Positions 15,136 to 24,059 of a stretch of 64,000 nt of DNA are shown here, piece by piece. This DNA is from Dokdonella_A sp044227025. Its GTDB lineage: Bacteria; Pseudomonadota; Gammaproteobacteria; Xanthomonadales; Rhodanobacteraceae. The stretch is from NCBI RefSeq assembly GCF_044227025.1, contig NZ_JBGAFX010000008.1:24936-88935 (forward strand), given 5' to 3'. How positions within the stretch are numbered: the stretch's first letter is position 1; every line of letters begins with the position of its first letter. The translations under genes were made by a program, and so were the position numbers. The notes under the pieces are model-generated. The model searched no databases and was not told the origin of the DNA. It saw nothing but the letters and a program-made list of their open reading frames with translations.

Positions 15136-17481
15136 TCAGGCCTTGCTGATGTCGAGGGAGGCGCCATGCGGCGGCAGCTGTGCCGAACCCTTGAGGCCGG
15201 CTTCGATCCACGCACCTCCGCGCGGCACGCGGGTGGACAGCTCGACCGGAAGTTCGGCGCCGGACACGCGCGCGATCGCCCCGGCACCGAGGCCGAGCGC
15301 GAGCGCATCTTCCGGATGCAGGGTCACCCGCGCGGAGCGCGCGAGCGGGTGCGCCTGCAGCGCGGGCGAGCGGCGCACGACCGCGTCCGATGCATAGATC
15401 GCGGTGGTCGCGATGCGCACGAGGCGACCGTGAGCGGGCTCGATGCGCGGACGCAGCGTACCCGCCGCGGCAACCGGCGGCGCGCCATCCGCAACCATCT
15501 GCTTGCGCAGTTCGCTGATCTCGCTGAATTCGAAACCGGGCACCGACAGCGCGGAACCGAGTGCACGCAGCACCTTCCAGCCCGGTCGCGCATCGCCCGG
15601 CAGCTTCGCCGCGGCCGCGAGCACCTGCGTCGTGCCGTCGAGATTGGTGTAGCTGCCGTCGATCTCAGGCGGCAGTCCGATCGGCAGGATCGCATGTGCA
15701 GTGCGCCGCACGCCGTTGCAGGCGTAGGCGCCGATGTAGACGCAGAATGCCGCTTCGGTGCGCGCGCGATCGAACGCGGCGGGCGCACTCGTGTCCTGCG
15801 AACCGGCGTGATAGACGATCAGGTTCCTGAGAGGATTGGCGAGTTGCGCCGCGGCATCACGACCACCGGTGCGCGGCTGCGCGCCGGCGTTCGCAAGGCC
15901 GATGGCGTTCGCGCCACCCGGGATCTCATCGCAGGCGGAATTGGTCGCCTTGGCGACAAACCGCGCCGCCGCGCGCAGCCACGACGCATTCGGATGGTTG
16001 ACCGCAGACTCGCCGAGGATCACGACCGAGCTTGCCGCATCCGCCAATTGCTTGAACCATGCGTGCGCGGGCGCGTCGGCACTCGCAGCGGCGACGGCTT
16101 GCGCCAGCACCGAGGATTCCGGCAGATGGCCAGCGTCGTTCGCTGCCCTGGCGAGGCGGACCAGTGCATCGACCATCGCCTGCGGCGTGGCCACTGTTTT
16201 CCCGGCGAGTTCGAAGTTGAAGTCGAAGTCGATCGGGTTGATCGCGTACACCTTCGCCCCGCCCTTCACGGCCTTGCGGATGCGATGGTTGAGCAGCGGA
16301 ATTTCGTGGCGCGGATTGCAGCCGACGAGCAGGATGGCATTCGCCCTCTCGATCGCGGCGACCGGAAGCGCGAACGGCGTGGCGGTCGGCGCGTCGGACA
16401 AATCGAGCGCGCGCAGCCGATGGTCGATGTGGTCGCTGCCGATGCCGCGCAGCAACTTGCCGAGCAACCAGCCTTCCTCGCTCGAGGCCAGCGGCGCGAC
16501 CAGCGCACCGACTTCACCACGCGCACTGCGCAGATGGTCGGCGACGAAGGCGAGCGCCTCGGTCCAGCTCGTTTCGACCAGCTCGCCATTCTTGCGGATC
16601 ATCGGCTTTTGCGCGCGATCGGACGCACGCAGGCCGTCGTTCGAATAGCGGTCGCGGTCCGATGCCCAGCACTCGTTGACCGCCTCGTTGTCGCGCGGCA
16701 CCGCCCGCAGCACTTCGCCGCGGCGCGTGTGCAGCCAGAGGTTGGTGCCCAGCGCATCGTGGTAACCGATCGATTCGCGCGCGATGAGCTCCCACGCGCG
16801 CGCCTTGAAGCGGAATGGCTTGTTGGTCAGCGCGCCCACCGGACAGACGTCGATGACGTTGCCGGACAGCTCGCTCATCAGCGGCTTGCCGACGTAGGTG
16901 CCGATCTGCAGGCGCTCGCCGCGCTCCATGCCGCCGAGCTCGTAGGTCCCGGCAACATCGGCCATCACGCGCACGCAGCGCGTGCACTGGATGCAGCGAG
17001 TCATCTCCGTTTCAACCAGCGAGCCGAGGTCCTCGTCGGGCACCACGCGCTTGTTCTCGACGAAGCGCGACACCGATCGGCCATAACCGACCGACAGGTC
17101 CTGCAATTCACACTCGCCGCCCTGGTCGCAGATCGGGCAGTCGAGCGGATGGTTGATGAGCAGGAATTCCATCACGTTGCGCTGCGCCGAGAGCGCGCGC
17201 TGCGACTGCGTCTGGATCTTCATGCCGTCGGCGACCGGCGTCGCGCAGGCCGGCTGCGGCTTCGGCATCGGCTTGCCGCCCATCTCGACCTCGACCATGC
17301 ACATGCGGCAGTTCGCGGCGATCGGCAGTTTTTCGTGATAGCAGAAACGCGGGATCGCGATGCCGGCCTTGTCGGCCGCGGCAATGATCATGGTGTTCTT
17401 CGGCACGACCAGCGACTGGCCGTCGATCTCGACGGTGACGTGATCCGGCGGAATCGCGGGGGCTGCGGGTTGCGCGCTCAT
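15136..17481 (-). CDS. nuoG: NADH-quinone oxidoreductase subunit G
   Basis: A 781-residue Fe-S protein of the NADH module. A [2Fe-2S] ferredoxin domain has Cys47, 58, 61 and 79. The His-Cys3 site follows (His111, Cys115, 118, 124 in HPLDCPICDQGGEC), then a [4Fe-4S] site CIQCTRC with a distant VCPVGAL. The C-terminal two thirds is the degenerate molybdopterin-oxidoreductase domain. The TTG/GTG-rich neighbourhood gives no better start than MSAQPAAPAIPPDHVTV. It overlaps the nuoF stop by 4 bp. Confidence 0.97.
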   Translation of the reverse strand: MSAQPAAPAIPPDHVTVEIDGQSLVVPKNTMIIAAADKAGIAIPRFCYHEKLPIAANCRMCMVEVEMGGKPMPKPQPACATPVADGMKIQTQSQRALSAQRNVMEFLLINHPLDCPICDQGGECELQDLSVGYGRSVSRFVENKRVVPDEDLGSLVETEMTRCIQCTRCVRVMADVAGTYELGGMERGERLQIGTYVGKPLMSELSGNVIDVCPVGALTNKPFRFKARAWELIARESIGYHDALGTNLWLHTRRGEVLRAVPRDNEAVNECWASDRDRYSNDGLRASDRAQKPMIRKNGELVETSWTEALAFVADHLRSARGEVGALVAPLASSEEGWLLGKLLRGIGSDHIDHRLRALDLSDAPTATPFALPVAAIERANAILLVGCNPRHEIPLLNHRIRKAVKGGAKVYAINPIDFDFNFELAGKTVATPQAMVDALVRLARAANDAGHLPESSVLAQAVAAASADAPAHAWFKQLADAASSVVILGESAVNHPNASWLRAAARFVAKATNSACDEIPGGANAIGLANAGAQPRTGGRDAAAQLANPLRNLIVYHAGSQDTSAPAAFDRARTEAAFCVYIGAYACNGVRRTAHAILPIGLPPEIDGSYTNLDGTTQVLAAAAKLPGDARPGWKVLRALGSALSVPGFEFSEISELRKQMVADGAPPVAAAGTLRPRIEPAHGRLVRIATTAIYASDAVVRRSPALQAHPLARSARVTLHPEDALALGLGAGAIARVSGAELPVELSTRVPRGGAWIEAGLKGSAQLPPHGASLDISKA

Positions 17482-18788
17482 GCGGCGACTCCGAGCGGGG
17501 CGTCAACGATCGAACGGCCATTCCGTATGAAGTATTCGAATTCGTTCCAGTAGTGGCGCAGCATGCCCTGCACCGGCCATGCGGCGGCTTCGCCGAACGC
17601 ACAGATCGTGTGGCCTTCGATCTGCCCGGCGGCGGCCTTGAGCACGTCGAGGTCGGCGAGTTCCGCCTTGCCTTCGACGATGCGCGTCAGCATGCGGTAC
17701 ATCCAGCCGGTGCCTTCGCGGCACGGCGTGCACTGGCCGCACGATTCGGCGTAGTAGAAGCGCGCGATGCGCTGGCACGCGCGCACCATGCAGGTGGTCT
17801 CGTCCATGACGATGACCGCGCCCGAACCGAGGCCGGAGCCGGCCTTCTGGATCGCGTCGTAGTCCATCGTCAGCGCCATCATCGTCTCGGCCGGCAGCAC
17901 CGGCATCGACGAACCGCCCGGGATCACCGCCTTGAGCTTGTGGCCGTTGCGCACGCCGCCCGCCATCTCGAGCAGGTCCTTGAACGGCGTGCCGAGTCGG
18001 ATCTCGTAGTTGCCCGGCTTGGCGACGTGACCGGACACCGAGAAGATTTTCGGACCACCATTGTTCGGCTTGCCGAGATTCAAGAACCAGTCGGCGCCCT
18101 TGTTGAGGATCGCCGGCACCGAGGCGTAGGTCTCGGTGTTGTTGATCGTGGTCGGGCGACCGTACAGGCCGAAGTTCGCCGGAAACGGCGGCTTGAACCG
18201 CGGCTGGCCCTTCTTGCCTTCGAGCGATTCCATCAACGCGGTTTCCTCGCCGCAGATGTACGCGCCCGCGCCGAGCGCGTTGTAGATGTCGACGTCGATG
18301 CCGCTGCCCTGGATGTTCTTGCCGAGCAGGCCCGCTGCGTACGCATCCTTCAGGGCGAGCTCGATGTGCTCGAACGGCTCGTGGTGGAATTCGCCGCGCA
18401 GGTAGTTGTAGGCGACGGTCGAACCGGTCGCATAGCAGGCAATCGCGAGGCCTTCGACGACCGAGTGCGGGTTGAAGCGCAGGATGTCGCGGTCCTTGCA
18501 GGTACCCGGCTCCGATTCGTCCGAGTTGCAGAGGATGTACTTCTGCATCGTGCCCTTCGGCATGAACGACCATTTCAAGCCAGTCGGGAAGCCGGCGCCG
18601 CCGCGACCGCGCAACGAGCTCTTCTTGAGCTCGTCGATGATCGTCGCAGGGTCGGGCTTCTCGGCGAGGATCTTCTTCCACGCCTTGTAGCCGTCGACCT
18701 TGAGGTAATTGTCCAGCGTCCACGGCTGCTCGAAGTGCAGCGTCGTGTAGACGACCTGGTGTTCCTTGGGTGCGGGACCGTATGCCAT
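17478..18788 (-). CDS. nuoF: NADH-quinone oxidoreductase subunit F (FMN, NADH site)
   Basis: A 436-residue NADH-binding flavoprotein subunit. GRGGAGFPTG (61-70) and the GAGAYICGEETALMESLEG segment form the NADH/FMN site; ESCGQCTPCREGT with a later Cys holds the N3 [4Fe-4S] cluster. The start at 18788 (MAYGPAPKEH) was chosen because the in-frame extension upstream is encoded by a REP-type palindrome in the 147-bp gap after nuoE. Its stop overlaps nuoG by 4 bp. Confidence 0.97.
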   Translation of the reverse strand: MAYGPAPKEHQVVYTTLHFEQPWTLDNYLKVDGYKAWKKILAEKPDPATIIDELKKSSLRGRGGAGFPTGLKWSFMPKGTMQKYILCNSDESEPGTCKDRDILRFNPHSVVEGLAIACYATGSTVAYNYLRGEFHHEPFEHIELALKDAYAAGLLGKNIQGSGIDVDIYNALGAGAYICGEETALMESLEGKKGQPRFKPPFPANFGLYGRPTTINNTETYASVPAILNKGADWFLNLGKPNNGGPKIFSVSGHVAKPGNYEIRLGTPFKDLLEMAGGVRNGHKLKAVIPGGSSMPVLPAETMMALTMDYDAIQKAGSGLGSGAVIVMDETTCMVRACQRIARFYYAESCGQCTPCREGTGWMYRMLTRIVEGKAELADLDVLKAAAGQIEGHTICAFGEAAAWPVQGMLRHYWNEFEYFIRNGRSIVDAPLGVAA

Positions 18789-18861
18789 TTGGTTCACCTT
18801 TGCGATCATCCTGATCGTGGAGCCAGAGCGGCCGTCCGGGCCGCACATTTCAAAAAAACCT

Positions 18862-18927
18862 TGTGGGAGCGGCGCAAGCCGCGATGTTCCCTGCAGCAGA
18901 GGCATCGCGGCTTCCGCCGCTCCTACA
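18862..18927. repeat. REP-type palindrome in the nuoE-nuoF gap
   Basis: Two facing copies of the GTGGGAGCGGCGCAAGCCGC / GCGGCTTCCGCCGCTCCTAC motif, separated by about 15 bp, form one large hairpin. The same family occurs in at least six other gaps of this window. Inside the nuo operon it could stabilise or end the upstream mRNA segment. Confidence 0.7.
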
Positions 18928-18935
18928 GCGTCGTC

Positions 18936-19463
18936 CTATTTCAATTCGTCGAGGATCTGATCCACTTTCGCGAGGGTCAGGTTCTCGTGGTAGTGACCAT
19001 TGACCACCATCATCGGCGCGCCACAGCACGCAGCCAGGCATTCCTCTTCCTTCTTGAGGTAGATGCGGCCGTCCTTGCTGCTCTCGCCGAGCTTGATACC
19101 GTACTTCTGTTCGCAATGGCGCACGATGTCCTCGGCGCCGTTGAGCCAGCATGAAATGTTGGTGCAGACCGCCACGTTGTTGCGGCCGACCGGATTGGTC
19201 TCGAACATCGAGTAGAACGTCGCGACCTCGTAGCCCCACACCTGCGGGAGGCCGAGGTACTTCGTCACCGCGGTGATCAGCTCGTCGGTCAGGTGGCCGC
19301 CGTTCTGTTCCTGTGCGGCCCACAAGCCCTGGATCAGCGCCGAGCGCTTGCGATCCGGCGGGAATTTCGCCACCCAGTGGTCGATGTGTTCGCGCGTGTG
19401 CGCGTTCAACGCGACCTGCGGATCGACGTCCTTGACCGCTTCGTAGTTGCCCGTCGCCTTCAT
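18936..19463 (-). CDS. nuoE: NADH-quinone oxidoreductase subunit E ([2Fe-2S])
   Basis: A 175-residue thioredoxin-fold subunit of the NADH module. The [2Fe-2S] ligands are Cys100 and Cys105 (CTNISCW) and Cys142 and Cys146 (ECLAACCGAP). The helical N-terminus contains HWVAKFPPDRKRSALIQGLW. Its ATG overlaps the nuoD stop by 4 bp. A repeat-containing gap follows before nuoF. Confidence 0.97.
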   Translation of the reverse strand: MKATGNYEAVKDVDPQVALNAHTREHIDHWVAKFPPDRKRSALIQGLWAAQEQNGGHLTDELITAVTKYLGLPQVWGYEVATFYSMFETNPVGRNNVAVCTNISCWLNGAEDIVRHCEQKYGIKLGESSKDGRIYLKKEEECLAACCGAPMMVVNGHYHENLTLAKVDQILDELK

Positions 19464-20713
19464 CGGTCGACTTCTCCAAAAACGACGTCGTAGGTGCCGA
19501 TCATCGCGACCACGTCCGGCAACATGTGGCCGCGCACGATCGCGTCCATCGACGAAAGGTGCACGAAACTCGGCGCGCGGCACTTCAGGCGGAACGGCTT
19601 GTTCGCGCCATCCGAAACCAGATAGATGCCGAACTCGCCCTTCGGTGCTTCGACCGCGGCATAGGTTTCGCCGGCCGGCACCGAATAGCCCTCGGTGAAC
19701 AGTTTGAAATGATGGATCAGCGCTTCCATGTCGTCCTTCATCTCGACACGCGAAGGCGGCGCGACCTTGAAATTGCGCACCATCACCGGACCCGGGTTCG
19801 CGCGCAGCCAGTCGACGCACTGCTTGATGATGCGGTTGGACTGGCGCATCTCCTCGACGCGCACGAGGTAGCGGTCGTAGCAGTCGCCCTTCACGCCGAC
19901 CGGAATGTCGAAGTCGACTTCGGCGTACTTCGCGTAGGGCTGCTTCTTGCGCAGGTCCCATTCGATGCCGGAACCCCGCAGCATCGGGCCGCTCATGCCC
20001 CATGCCAGCGCCTGTTCGGGCGAAACGATGCCGATGTCGACCGTGCGCTGCTTCCAGATGCGGTTGTTGGTGAGCAGTTCCTCGTACTCGTCGACGCGGC
20101 GCGGGAAGTCCTCGCAGAACGCATCGAGGAAGTCGAGCATGGAACCACCGCGCCACTTGTTCAGGCGCTCGAGGTCCTTGCCCTTGTGCCACTTGGACTC
20201 GTTGTACTTCGGCATCACCTCGGGCAGGTCGCGGTAGACGCCACCCGGTCGGTAGTACGTCGCATGCATGCGCGCGCCGCTGGCCGCCTCGTAGCAGTCC
20301 ATCAGTTCCTCGCGCTCGCGGAACGCGTACAGGAACACCGCCATCGCGCCGAGGTCGAGCGCGTTCGAGCCGAGCCACATCAGGTGGTTCAGGATGCGCG
20401 TGATCTCGTCGAACATCGTGCGGATCCACTGCGCACGTTCCGGGACCTCGACGCCGAGCAGGTTCTCGATCGCGCGCACGTAGGCGTGCTCGTTGCACAT
20501 CATCGAGACGTAGTCGAGGCGGTCCATGTAGCCGATCGACTGGTTGAACGGCTTCGACTCCGCCAGCTTCTCGGTAGCACGGTGCAGCAGGCCGATGTGC
20601 GGATCGGCACGCACGATCGTCTCGCCGTCCATCTCCAGCACCAGGCGCAGCACGCCGTGCGCAGCCGGATGCTGCGGGCCGAAGTTCATCGTGTAGTTCT
20701 TGATTTCCTGCAT
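19460..20713 (-). CDS. nuoD: NADH-quinone oxidoreductase subunit D
   Basis: A 417-residue 49-kDa-type subunit related to NiFe-hydrogenase large subunits. The N-terminus has NFGPQHPAAHGVLRL, followed by HIGLLHRATEKL, and the C-terminus has APKGEFGIYLVSDG and RCRAPSFVHL. It forms the quinone headgroup site with NuoB. It overlaps nuoE by 4 bp and follows nuoC after a 123-bp gap that contains repeats. Confidence 0.98.
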   Translation of the reverse strand: MQEIKNYTMNFGPQHPAAHGVLRLVLEMDGETIVRADPHIGLLHRATEKLAESKPFNQSIGYMDRLDYVSMMCNEHAYVRAIENLLGVEVPERAQWIRTMFDEITRILNHLMWLGSNALDLGAMAVFLYAFREREELMDCYEAASGARMHATYYRPGGVYRDLPEVMPKYNESKWHKGKDLERLNKWRGGSMLDFLDAFCEDFPRRVDEYEELLTNNRIWKQRTVDIGIVSPEQALAWGMSGPMLRGSGIEWDLRKKQPYAKYAEVDFDIPVGVKGDCYDRYLVRVEEMRQSNRIIKQCVDWLRANPGPVMVRNFKVAPPSRVEMKDDMEALIHHFKLFTEGYSVPAGETYAAVEAPKGEFGIYLVSDGANKPFRLKCRAPSFVHLSSMDAIVRGHMLPDVVAMIGTYDVVFGEVDR

Positions 20714-20730
20714 GACTCAAAAACCCTCGA

Positions 20731-20803
20731 CGCGGATCGACGCGAATCGACGCGGACAAAACAGATTCTCGTACGAACGATTCTTCATTTCAGGCTTGTC
20801 CGC
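20731..20803. repeat. Direct GACGCGGATC repeats and an inverted GCGGACAA/TTGTCCGC pair in the nuoC-nuoD gap
   Basis: Three tandem CGACGCG(G/A)A(T/C) units (about 20729-20756) are followed by GCGGACAA (20752-20759) and its exact inverse TTGTCCGC (20796-20803). The 36-nt loop between the arms is AT-richer than its surroundings. The gap has no other signal; the element interrupts otherwise tightly packed nuo genes. Confidence 0.5.
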
Positions 20804-20836
20804 GCTCATCCCGCGCAAATCCGCGGCAACAGCATT

Positions 20837-21580
20837 TCACTTGCCCGAACCCGCAGCCTTCTCGGCCCGCGCCTGTTCGTAGCGGGAGTCGTCGCGGATC
20901 GTGCGCGGCACCAGCACGCGCGGTTCCACCGACGTGACCGGTTCGTACACGACGCGCCGCTTGTCGGGGTCGTAGCGCACCTCGACGTTGCCGATCAGCG
21001 GGAAATCCTTGCGGAACGGATGGCCGACGAAGCCGTAGTCGGTGAGGATGCGGCGCAGGTCCGGGTGGCCTTCGAACACGATGCCGTACAGGTCGAACGC
21101 TTCGCGCTCGAACCAGTCCACGCTCGGCCACACGCCGATCAGCGATGGCAGGCCCGGAAGATCGTCGTCGGCGCAGTAAGCGCGCAGGCGCAGGCGCCGG
21201 TTGTGGGTGATCGACAGGAGCTGCGCAACCACGCCGAAACGGTGCGGGATGTGCGCCGGACGCGGGCGATCGGCCCAACCGAAACGTCCCGGGCCTTCGC
21301 CCTCGACGCCACGCGAGAAGCCGGTCGACGACACGTCGCTGGTATCCCACTCGACATCGCCCCACGACAGATAATCGACGCCGCACAGATCCATCAGCTG
21401 CTCGAAGCGCAGGGCGGCGTCATCGCGCAGCAGCGCGGCGACGGCCAGCCAGTTCTCCGGCAGCACCTCGATCGTGGTTTCGCCGCGCGCCTCGTCGATG
21501 CGCACGAGCTTCTGGCCGAGCACAGCCTGGATCGTCTGCGCAAAGGCCGAGCGGCCACTGTCTGCCGTTGTTTCGCTCAT
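20837..21580 (-). CDS. nuoC: NADH-quinone oxidoreductase subunit C
   Basis: A 247-residue 30-kDa-type subunit, separate from NuoD here and not fused as in E. coli. The family signature WPSVDWFEREAFDLYGIVFEGHPDLRRILTD spans about residues 139-170, followed by GFVGHPFRKDFPL. There is a Thr/Ser-rich insert (DTSDVSSTGF) around residues 110-125. It links NuoB and NuoD on the peripheral arm. It starts 12 bp after nuoB. Confidence 0.97.
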   Translation of the reverse strand: MSETTADSGRSAFAQTIQAVLGQKLVRIDEARGETTIEVLPENWLAVAALLRDDAALRFEQLMDLCGVDYLSWGDVEWDTSDVSSTGFSRGVEGEGPGRFGWADRPRPAHIPHRFGVVAQLLSITHNRRLRLRAYCADDDLPGLPSLIGVWPSVDWFEREAFDLYGIVFEGHPDLRRILTDYGFVGHPFRKDFPLIGNVEVRYDPDKRRVVYEPVTSVEPRVLVPRTIRDDSRYEQARAEKAAGSGK

Positions 21581-21592
21581 GTCTGCTCCCGC

Positions 21593-22147
21593 CTAACGCG
21601 CGATCGTGTTGGTGCGACGGATCTTCTTCTGCAATTGCAGGATGCCGTGGATCAATGCTTCCGCCGTCGGCGGGCAACCCGGCACGTAGACGTCGACCGG
21701 AACGATGCGATCGCAGCCGCGCACGACTGCGTATGAATAGTGGTAGTAGCCGCCGCCGTTCGCGCAGCTGCCCATCGAGATGACCCACTTCGGGTCGGGC
21801 ATCTGGTCGTAGACCTTGCGCAGCGCGGGCGCCATCTTGTTGACGAGCGTGCCCGCGACGATCATCACGTCGGACTGGCGCGGGCTCGGGCGGAAGATCA
21901 CGCCGTACCGGTCGAGGTCGAGGCGCGCGGCGCCCGCGTGCATCATCTCGACCGCGCAGCAGGCGAGGCCGAACGTCATCGGCCACATCGAGCCGGTGCG
22001 CGCCCAGTTGACCAGTTCGTCGAGGCGCGCGGTGGCGAAACCGCGCTGGATCAGCGGATTGTCGTCACCGGGGCGCAGGATGTCGTCGACGACGTTGACC
22101 GGCGCCGGATTGTGCATCGACTCGCCGATGCGATCGATCACTCCCAT
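21593..22147 (-). CDS. nuoB: NADH-quinone oxidoreductase subunit B (N2 cluster)
   Basis: A 184-residue subunit carrying the terminal [4Fe-4S] cluster N2. The ligands Cys63 and Cys64 (LACCAVEMM), Cys128 (MGSCANGGG) and Cys158 (VPGCPP) are all present. It passes electrons to quinone. The start at 22147 (MGVIDRIGES) agrees with family length; the longer in-frame extension is antisense-like low-complexity sequence within nuoA. It overlaps nuoA by 10 bp. Confidence 0.97.
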   Translation of the reverse strand: MGVIDRIGESMHNPAPVNVVDDILRPGDDNPLIQRGFATARLDELVNWARTGSMWPMTFGLACCAVEMMHAGAARLDLDRYGVIFRPSPRQSDVMIVAGTLVNKMAPALRKVYDQMPDPKWVISMGSCANGGGYYHYSYAVVRGCDRIVPVDVYVPGCPPTAEALIHGILQLQKKIRRTNTIAR

Positions 22148-22500
22148 TCCAGCGCTCCCTTCTTCCAGACGTAGACGAAACCGATCACCAGCAGCAGCAG
22201 GAACATGCCCATCTCGACCAGACCCAGCAGGCCGAGCTTGCCGAACACGGTCGCCCACGGAAACACGAACGCGATTTCCAGGTCGAAGATGATGAACAGG
22301 ATCGCGATCAGGTAGTAGCGCACATCGAAGCGCATGCGCGCGTCCTCGAACGCCTCGAAGCCGCATTCGTAGGGCGAGGCCTTTTCGGGCGTCGGCTTGC
22401 GCGGACCGAGCAGGTTGCCGAGGACGATCAGCGCGATGCCGATCACGGCGGACACCGCGAGGAACAACAGGACCGGGAAATACTCGGCCAGCACAGACAC
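22138..22500 (-). CDS. nuoA: NADH-quinone oxidoreductase subunit A
   Basis: A 120-residue, three-helix membrane subunit. The conserved loop KASPYECGFEAFEDARMRFDVRYYL (about 39-63) contains the ECG cysteine exposed in the deactive enzyme, and FDLEIAFVFPW follows in helix two. It is the first gene of the 14-gene nuo operon. The start lies 114 bp downstream of the tRNA-Leu gene, with a strong hairpin in between. Confidence 0.97.
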   Translation of the reverse strand: MSVLAEYFPVLLFLAVSAVIGIALIVLGNLLGPRKPTPEKASPYECGFEAFEDARMRFDVRYYLIAILFIIFDLEIAFVFPWATVFGKLGLLGLVEMGMFLLLLVIGFVYVWKKGALEWE

Positions 22501-22572
22501 CTCCGCGCCGTGGGCGCATCAGCGATCGCGACGGCGCAGCCGGCGCGACGACGGTAAAGAAGATCCATCGTA

Positions 22573-22601
22573 ACAAGTCCGGGCTTTGCGCCCGGACTTG
22601 T
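22573..22601 (-). terminator. Hairpin between tRNA-Leu and nuoA
   Basis: A perfect 11-bp stem ACAAGTCCGGG/CCCGGACTTGT with a 7-nt loop lies 14 bp past the tRNA CCA end. No T-run follows (TACGATGG), so it is more likely a processing or partial attenuation structure that lets nuo transcription continue. No separate nuo promoter was recognised between 22501 and 22572. Confidence 0.45.
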
Positions 22602-22614
22602 CCGACAGATCGAG

Positions 22615-22700
22615 TGGTGCCCAGAAGAGGACTCGAACCTCCACGACTTGCGTCGCTACCACCTCAAGGTAGTGCGTCTACCAATTCCGCCATCTGGGCA
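22615..22700 (-). tRNA. tRNA-Leu (anticodon GAG)
   Basis: An 86-nt class II tRNA with encoded CCA. The acceptor TGCCCAG pairs with CTGGGCA, the anticodon stem-loop is CTACC-TTGAGGT-GGTAG, and a long variable arm (CGACGCAAGTCG) identifies leucine. GAG reads CUC and CUU codons. It begins 4 bp after the secG stop, so it is probably processed from the tpiA-secG transcript. Confidence 0.95.
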
Positions 22701-22704
22701 CTGC

Positions 22705-23193
22705 TTACTTTCCGCCCTTCCCCTCTTGCTTCGGCTTCGGCGTTTCCGCCGGTTTGTCGGCTTTCGCCGCCGGCTTTTCCGCCGTCACGGCCGTTGGCGC
22801 CGGCATGTCCGCCGGTGCCGGAGCCGCTGCTGGCGTCGAAGCCGTCGGTGCCGGTGCCGCATCCCCGCTGGTGGCGGGAGCGGGCGCCGATTCCGGCTTG
22901 GCCGCAGGCGCGACACCGGCCATCACGCCGAGGTCGCTGGCCGTCTGGGTGGTTCCGCTGTCGCGGCCCAGATAGATGCCCATGCCGAGGCTGAGCAGGA
23001 AGAACAAACCGGCAAGGACCGCCGTGCTGCGCGACAGGAAGTTGGCCGAGCCACGCGCACCGAAGACGGTCGCCGACGCGCCACCACCGAAGCCCGATCC
23101 CGCATTCGCGCCAGCTCCGCGCTGCAGGAGGATCAGGACCGTCATGGCAATGGCGATCAGCACATAAAAGATGTTGGCAACAATCGACAGCAT
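22705..23193 (-). CDS. secG: Preprotein translocase subunit SecG
   Basis: A 162-residue SecG. Two membrane helices (about 3-20 and 57-76) flank the conserved cytoplasmic loop LLQRGAGANAGSGFGGGASATVFGARGSANFLSR. The last 75 residues are a disordered Ala/Pro/Lys tail that the short E. coli protein lacks; such tails are usual in related genera. SecG assists SecYEG in protein export. It lies 11 bp after tpiA, the common gammaproteobacterial arrangement. Confidence 0.95.
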   Translation of the reverse strand: MLSIVANIFYVLIAIAMTVLILLQRGAGANAGSGFGGGASATVFGARGSANFLSRSTAVLAGLFFLLSLGMGIYLGRDSGTTQTASDLGVMAGVAPAAKPESAPAPATSGDAAPAPTASTPAAAPAPADMPAPTAVTAEKPAAKADKPAETPKPKQEGKGGK

Positions 23194-23204
23194 TATTCGA
23201 CTCT

Positions 23205-23954
23205 TTACGTTGCGGCAGCGGCGCAGATGGCGAGGAAATCCGCCGCCACCAGCGATGCACCACCGATCAATCCGCCATCCACATCAGGTTGGCCGAACAG
23301 CTCGACCGCGTTGGCGGGTTTTACGCTGCCCCCGTACAGGAGTCGCAGCGAGTTGGCGATTGTAGCATCCCGTTCCGCGAATTTGCCACGGATGAACGCG
23401 TGCACCGCCTGCGCCTGCTCCGGCGACGCCGTGCGGCCGGTGCCGATCGCCCAGACCGGCTCGTAGGCGACCACGGCACGCAGGAACGCACCGGCCCCGG
23501 CGCGCTCGATCACCGCCTCGAGCTGGCGACCGATCACCGCTTCGGTGGTGCCGGCTTCGCGCTCGGCCAGGGTCTCGCCGACGCACAGGATCGGAACCAG
23601 CGTTTTCGCCTGTGCGGCGACGAACTTGCGCGCGACCAGGGCATCGGACTCAGCATGATACTGGCGCCGTTCGGAATGGCCGACCAGCGCGTACATGCAG
23701 CCGATGTCGTGCAGCATCGCCGCCGACACCTCGCCGGTGTAGGCACCCTCCGGATGCTCGCTGAGGTCCTGCGCACCGAACGCGATGCGACTGCCGCGAT
23801 GCGCCGCGATGAGGCCGTCCAGATACGGGAACGGCGGCAGCACGGCGACATCGACCGACGCCCCCAGCCCCGCTGCAACGCCCGCGACCAGCTCTCCCGC
23901 CAGCGCTCGCGAGCCGTGCATCTTCCAGTTTCCGGCGACGAACGGTCGACGCAT
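23205..23954 (-). CDS. tpiA: Triosephosphate isomerase
   Basis: A 249-residue TIM barrel. Active-site residues are Lys11 (AGNWKMHG), His93 (VGHSERR) and Glu165 (AYEPVWAIGTG); the phosphate-binding LLYGGSVKPANA and IGGASL loops are present. It interconverts DHAP and glyceraldehyde 3-phosphate. The start at 23954 (MRRPFVAGNWKM) fits the family; a longer in-frame start would overlap the promoter found at 23985-24014. Confidence 0.98.
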   Translation of the reverse strand: MRRPFVAGNWKMHGSRALAGELVAGVAAGLGASVDVAVLPPFPYLDGLIAAHRGSRIAFGAQDLSEHPEGAYTGEVSAAMLHDIGCMYALVGHSERRQYHAESDALVARKFVAAQAKTLVPILCVGETLAEREAGTTEAVIGRQLEAVIERAGAGAFLRAVVAYEPVWAIGTGRTASPEQAQAVHAFIRGKFAERDATIANSLRLLYGGSVKPANAVELFGQPDVDGGLIGGASLVAADFLAICAAAAT

Positions 23955-23984
23955 GACGGCTCCGGGTTGATCGAAAGGCGCGCA

Positions 23985-24014
23985 AGGATAGCCGTGCGCC
24001 GCGGCGGGCGACAA
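23985..24014 (-). promoter_or_regulatory. Promoter of tpiA-secG-tRNA-Leu(-nuo)
   Basis: On the minus strand TTGTCG (24009-24014) and TATCCT (23985-23990) are 18 nt apart, 30 nt upstream of the tpiA start. It is the only good sigma70-like pair upstream of this long gene run. Confidence 0.5.
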
Positions 24015-24059
24015 CCCGACGACGGAAAAGACGCGTATGCGCCTGGATGCGTCGGATCT

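Noticed and set aside
14068..17553. A 1,161-codon open frame on the plus strand across nuoH and nuoG
   Set aside because: It is exactly antisense to two well-defined complex I genes; its Arg/His/Asp-rich composition is that of a GC-rich shadow frame and it has no domain or start signal.
18789..18905. Longer NuoF start
   Set aside because: The extension is encoded by a REP palindrome in the nuoE-nuoF gap and does not match the family.
22501..22576. Upstream extension of NuoB through nuoA
   Set aside because: It reads out of frame through nuoA and has no similarity to NuoB; the start at 22147 gives the expected length.
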